Assembly (NCBI RefSeq): GCF_965638725.1
Contig: NC_134959.1
Span: 11,164,417 to 11,228,416 of the forward strand
Length of the DNA: 64,000 nucleotides
Source: Aptenodytes patagonicus
Lineage: Eukaryota > Chordata > Aves > Sphenisciformes > Spheniscidae
Direction of reading: 5' to 3'
Positions within the stretch are counted from its first letter, which is position 1; each line of letters opens with the position of its first letter. Shown here piece after piece: positions 59,245-64,000 of the stretch. Position numbers and translations under genes: made by a program. Below the pieces are notes generated by a model. That model searched no databases. It was given only the letters and a program-made list of their open reading frames with translations, and was not told where the DNA came from.

Positions 59245-62200
59245 ATGTAAAACAAAAGGTGTCAGTAAGTCCACAGGAATTCTTAACTCTTATGATTATA
59301 GTTCTTGTGGAATATTTTCTGAATGGGCTAAAGCCAAATTTATGGGAGAGACACCTTCTGTGTCTCTCTCACGTCAGTGCATACTCAAAGCAAGCAATTG
59401 TGATGTTAACCTGAGTAGAGATTAACAATGTAAAGAGTTGCTCTGTCATCTTATTCAACATACCTATGCAATATGAGGGAGCTGAAAACTGCTAAAATAA
59501 TATATTGTGGAGATTGATCTGATGGGCAAAAGAAGTTGTTTTTTCTGTCTGTAAGGAGGTCATAGGTCTAGGACTGAATTTTCATCTTACTGGGTAAATG
59601 AAATGACCACTACATTTTCAAAAGGTAGCAAACTGTGCAGAGCAAAACTATGCTTAATACTGTTCCTTTTCTAGAAAATATTTAGGGAGAAGTGAATACA
59701 TTAAAAATTATAATTTATTGGCTTTATTGCAAAACCGGCTTTCTGTATTTGCTTTCAATTTATCAGTAATTAGTTAATAGAACCAAACATTACGTTAACC
59801 AAGCACTTCTTTATGGCCCTCACATTAGTTCTATACAAACAGAAGCAGCATCAGACAGTAAGAGTTACTGCATAAAAAAAAATCATATGTACCACAACAA
59901 CCATCAACTCAGGTGCCAAGCAGACAACCTAGCAGCATCTCCCTATCACACTAGTAATTGTTCGTCAGTATTGGCTTTTTTGTGGTGACAATGGTCATAC
60001 TCTTCACACTTGTTAGTGCTCCCCGAAAACGGAGCACAGCAAAGAGCTGCTGGCCATCTTGCCTGGGACTTGTCCGGAAGAGGAAGATTACAGCTGGCTT
60101 GCCTGAGGGTGGCCAGCACTGATGGAGGAAACTGGCTGAGCTCCAGATTTTCCAAGCCTGAAGCTCACTGGAGAGAGTTCCAGCTGGCTTTGCAAACTGT
60201 CCAGCTGCAGAGGGCAAGCCTGTTTTGGAATATAGATCCTTTCATGCCAGCCAGTTTACAGTAGTCTAGTTTCTCTTACAATGTGGAGAATCCTTTAGGT
60301 GTGCCTTTCTTTTGACTTTTCTGTTTTACAAAGGGGTCAGATGTGGTGATAGTTCTTCCATTTATATTGAGGTATCTTGCAACATGGGAATTCTGTGTAC
60401 GCTGTTCAGCTTGCAATGTAGATTGCACAAAGGAGACTTCAGCATTAAAATGTATAGTGTTAGTGGAGATGAAAGAGGAGACTATTTTATTCATTTGTTT
60501 TGTAAAGTATTGGAATCATGTTCCCAAACTATGAAAAAGCTACGGTCTGAAGAGCTAGATAGTGCTGTTAGTACTGGTAACTACTTCTAGCTAGGGAAAA
60601 GGGGAATAATCTTAGGCTAATATTTTATTGATGAGACACTAATGAGATAAGCCAGCAATCAATTTTTTTAATTGTTCTAAGCGCAATGTTCAAAGTTTGT
60701 CTAAGTTGTCATTCTTAGGGGGCAGGAGCTTTATATAGCCTTATATATGCAGACATTACCTGTCTTGTTCTGGGTGTTGCAGCAGATAAAATTTCTATGA
60801 ATAAGAGAGACGTTCTTTATTAAATGTGTTGAAGTTGTAAGTAGGTTGATGAGTAATGGAGATTGAATAGCACTTTATATATTGTGTTGACACTGCATTG
60901 TAAGGAGAAAGTACTCCTGGAGGTTGAAGCCAATTATTAAATTTAAATGATAAAGAAACAGTAAGAAATTCAAAGTGATCCATCTTAATTAAAACAAATT
61001 TAATTATATGCAGAGCAATATAAAGATTTGTGCAGGTCTAGGATTAGGAAAGATGTATAGAAATACATCCGGACCCTTGTTGCTGCAGTAAATTGTGCAC
61101 AGTGTCCAGAGGGGAGATTTCGCCATCTTCTAAGTTACATTAGAATAGTATTTGCTAAAAGATTTACTAACACTTTTCCAGGGCTCCCAAAAGGTGAGAT
61201 GGAGTAATAAGAAGACACAACAGCAGAATAAGCATTATGTTATATGGGGATGTCCTGCTTTGCTTTTTCATTCTCAACTGAAGCTTTTTCTGGCATCAGT
61301 TTTCTGTTGTTGAATGATCGTAATTTGTGCACATTTTAGTGACTCACAGGAAATAATTTTCTTTTCTGTGTGCAAGGCAGCTTAGAAATGGAAGAGTAAA
61401 AGATGGCTATTTGGATAAAAGGAGGGGTTTCTATTAATGAACTACTAAAGATGTGGTCGCTGACTTGGAATTTGGTGTACAATAAAATTTAAATAAAAAT
61501 GGTTGTTGAGCAGTAGACGTCTGGGATCCATTAACAGGAACAAAGCCTATACTTGACAAATTGTATGCCTATTTGAAATACAGGCTAGTAGTTTTCAGAA
61601 TTGTTATCGTGGGCTTTACTTTCAGAATTTTGTGGGCTGTACCTTAATATAAGGAGGATATTGGCAATGAATGCTGTTTGGAAACTAGTAACAAAAGATG
61701 GCAATTAAAGGACAAACTTGCAAGCAAAGACTAAAAGAAAAGCTTAAAAGAATTAAACACACGTAACGTGGTCAAACGTTGACTAAAGCGGAGCATGAAA
61801 ACATTTACAAATATTTTAAGGGTTTAAACAAAGTATATAGATGAATTATTTAGAGCGGTCTAAGAGAGTATAAATATGAATAATGGGATATAATTAAGCA
61901 AAGTAGCGTTTAAGCAAAATATAAGGCAAAATATCCTTACAGTAAGACAGTTTATTAGATGGTAGATGAGGCTTCCAAAGGCAGTGATGAAAAAGCCATC
62001 ATTGAAAAAATTCAAAATTAGACCAGGTGAAATACTGTAGGAAGAATTGTATAATAAATTGGGGAGCAGGTGGGACAAGTGATCCAGTGGCTTTTGGTTT
62101 TATTTTTCTTCATTGCTGCTTTGAAAAGATATACCTAATGGAACAATATTGTTGTCATATTAACATTAAAAATTATGTGCTGAGCTTTAAAAAAGCCCGT

Positions 62201-62365
62201 TTTTTTTTTTTTTTTATTTGGGAGGAAAAATAATTGCTTATGCAAATTTTGAGGCACTGTTGAAAAATTGTAACTGTTACTATTACCGTGTGGTAAACAA
62301 TGGTAAATATGAATTCTAGGCCCATAAAAGCATGAACATTGTACGTTAATGCTGCCAGATTACAT

Positions 62366-62499
62366 GATAGCTGAGGTTTGATATGACATTTATCTTCAGG
62401 ATTGAGTAGACTGATAAATCACAAGTGGCATAGCCACAAGTGAGTTAGCAAGCGTTTACTCATGAGTGAAGATAAATGTCATATCAGACCATAGCCATT
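62366..62499. repeat. 134-bp palindromic hairpin (inverted repeat with 20-bp perfect arms)
   Basis: Arms 62366-62398 and 62467-62499 match at 28 of 33 positions, including a perfect 20-bp block TGATATGACATTTATCTTCA. The spacer is 68 bases with some further weak pairing (GAGTAGAC / GTTTACTC). Confidence 0.8.
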
Positions 62500-64000
62500 C
62501 TGAATTTTGTACATTTACAAGTGGCTTGTTTCTTCCTTCCACAATACTTTTTTTAACTTAATTGAGAGAAAAAATGCTTGGTAAGGGATATATTTTCCAA
62601 ATTTATTTTCCATTCTTTGCAGAAGCTTCTATTTCCTATGCTTTTGTTTTTATTGCTGTATTTGATATGCTTAAGCTTTTGGATCAGATGCTTTTGTTGC
62701 AAAGTGTGATTTATGTAAATAGAGTCAGGCTGATTTTGCAGCCCTTGTCAAGTAAGGGGAAGCATATTGTTGGGACCCCATGCATCTGCATTGGTAAAGG
62801 AGCATCTAGATTGTTGAGACTTGCAAAATCCTTGTCCTCAAAGACTTTAGCAGTGAGTTCTAATCTAATTGTCCTAAAGGAGTTTTCCTTTCAATGGTTT
62901 GTAGCTAGTAGCTTTCATTTTTACTTAGTATCTCCTGTTTAGGTAAGAGAAAGAGAACAGAAGTTATCAGTCTTTCTGCTTTTATACATTTTATGTGCTT
63001 TGGCTGAATTCTTTCTCAGTCTGTATTTGTTGGTCATTTGTGTTGTTAATTATTGGTCTGTGTTCACATCTGTAATCTTTGTCCTGCAATAACATATACA
63101 GTAGAAGATTCACACCTGTCGTGGTATGGTCATCACCTTTTGGCTTGAGATAAGGACCAGAGAGCACTATTACTTTATTCTCATATAGTTATTGAATCTA
63201 AGCTTTTTGAAGAAGGGCCTTAAGAAAAATGAGTATTTCAGCTGTCACCACTTTGTTATTCTGGTTATCAGTAGTGTGGCTGGTAAATGTCCTTTTTTCA
63301 TCTTCATAAAGTCTGCTTGTTTTGTGGAAGCACCTTTGTACAAACATCCCTTTTTACAGATGTGAAAATGAAGTGAACTTTAGAAATGGACAGAGTAGTA
63401 GTCTGAAGCATTCGGGAAGTGAGAGAAGGAACTTGTCTGGGGGAGCAGACAGATGGTGAATCAAAGTGAGCGTGACTAGTGGAGTGGAAAGATGATGGTT
63501 AAGGGGAGAAGCGGGAAGATGAAATAAAAAAGGGAGAATACTTTCTGTTGTGAGAAATGTGTCTTATTTTGCAGAAAAATGTTATTTTATAGAAAAAATT
63601 TAGGTAACTTTTCACATGTTACACTTGGAGAAGCAATGCCATGACTTTCTGCTTCAGTGTGTTCCTTGAAGAGCTCCAAAGCGCAGCAGCCTTAAAAGAT
63701 GATTCTTCAACTTTTGACTGATAGATTGAAGAGGAATAAGCTGGTATATGACAGTACTTGCTGTCTCGGCACTGTCTTGATCATAATTTTGTTTAGTAAT
63801 TTTGTTATTTTCCAAACTCATTATCAAATCCAGGCAATGGCTAAATCACATTAAATCCTTTTTATTTTCTGTGCCTTTGTTGTTACTGCTCTGCTGTTGT
63901 GCTTGCTGTTTTCAGTGGTGGAAATAATGAAAATGGCTTCCCTTCTTTTTAGTGGAGATGGAATGATGAATAGTTTCTGTAAACTTTGAAGACTTTTATA

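Larger units (their letters stand above)
57617..64000 (+). other. TAF4-like intron 7 (runs past window end)
   Basis: At least 6.4 kb without a recognisable TAF4 exon. It holds a probable hAT element (58963-59244), a palindromic hairpin (62366-62499), a T run (62196-62214) and a GC-richer unassigned patch (about 60000-60270). Confidence 0.6.

Noticed and set aside
62562-62942. 126-codon plus frame in TAF4-like intron 7, examined as a possible next exon
   Set aside because: It has no TAF4 motif (no FRDxDDINDV or histone-fold sequence), and its hydrophobic AT-rich composition suggests chance.

Overview
This is a vertebrate, almost certainly avian, nuclear genome segment. It has multi-exon genes with GT-AG introns and three CpG-island promoters. 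It also holds the 3' end of a CR1 retroposon that finishes in the 8-bp ATTCTATG-type repeat typical of birds and other sauropsids. There are no bacterial genes, CRISPR arrays or operons. Nearly all long open frames are chance frames in introns or GC-rich islands.

Layout from left to right. (1) 1-1498: the last two coding exons of GARRE1 (KIAA0355), plus strand, followed by a long 3'UTR. (2) 4987-6230: a complete three-exon SS18L2, minus strand, tail-to-tail with GARRE1, with its own CpG island. (3) 8567-27519: a complete ten-exon LSM14A, minus strand, 461 residues. Its 3'UTR ends about 0.45 kb upstream of the SS18L2 start codon. (4) 27.9-32.7 kb: an intergenic stretch between divergent genes. 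(5) 33057 to beyond 64000: the first seven coding exons (727 residues) of a TAF4-family TFIID subunit, plus strand. They cover the conserved N-terminus, Ala/Pro/Gln-rich low-complexity regions and the TAFH domain. The histone-fold C-terminus lies outside the window.

The most interesting point is the TAF4-family gene. By eye it is about equally distant from TAF4 and TAF4B in the TAFH domain, and it lies head-to-head with LSM14A, next to SS18L2. Mammals have the parallel clusters TAF4-LSM14B-PSMA7-SS18L1 (human 20q13.33) and SS18-PSMA8-TAF4B-KCTD1 (18q11.2). The human LSM14A region (19q13.11), which also holds KCTD15 and CHST8, has no TAF4 gene that I know of. The window therefore looks like a third copy of the same whole-genome-duplication block that kept a third TAF4 ohnologue, here called TAF4-like, and kept SS18L2 in place.

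Functional themes. GARRE1 and LSM14A both act in cytoplasmic mRNP granules (P-bodies). SS18L2 carries only the SNH domain of the SS18 chromatin co-activators, and TAF4-like belongs to TFIID. Promoter signals include a TCTCGCGAGA (BANP-type) element upstream of LSM14A. Upstream of TAF4-like there is a ZNF143-like site, and its start codon sits in an exact TISU/YY1 element (CAAGATGGCGGC). The introns hold one clear hAT MITE with an 8-bp target duplication, a second probable hAT element, a strong palindromic hairpin and several simple repeats. All gene assignments rest on recalled family sequences and splice-frame consistency; no database search was run.
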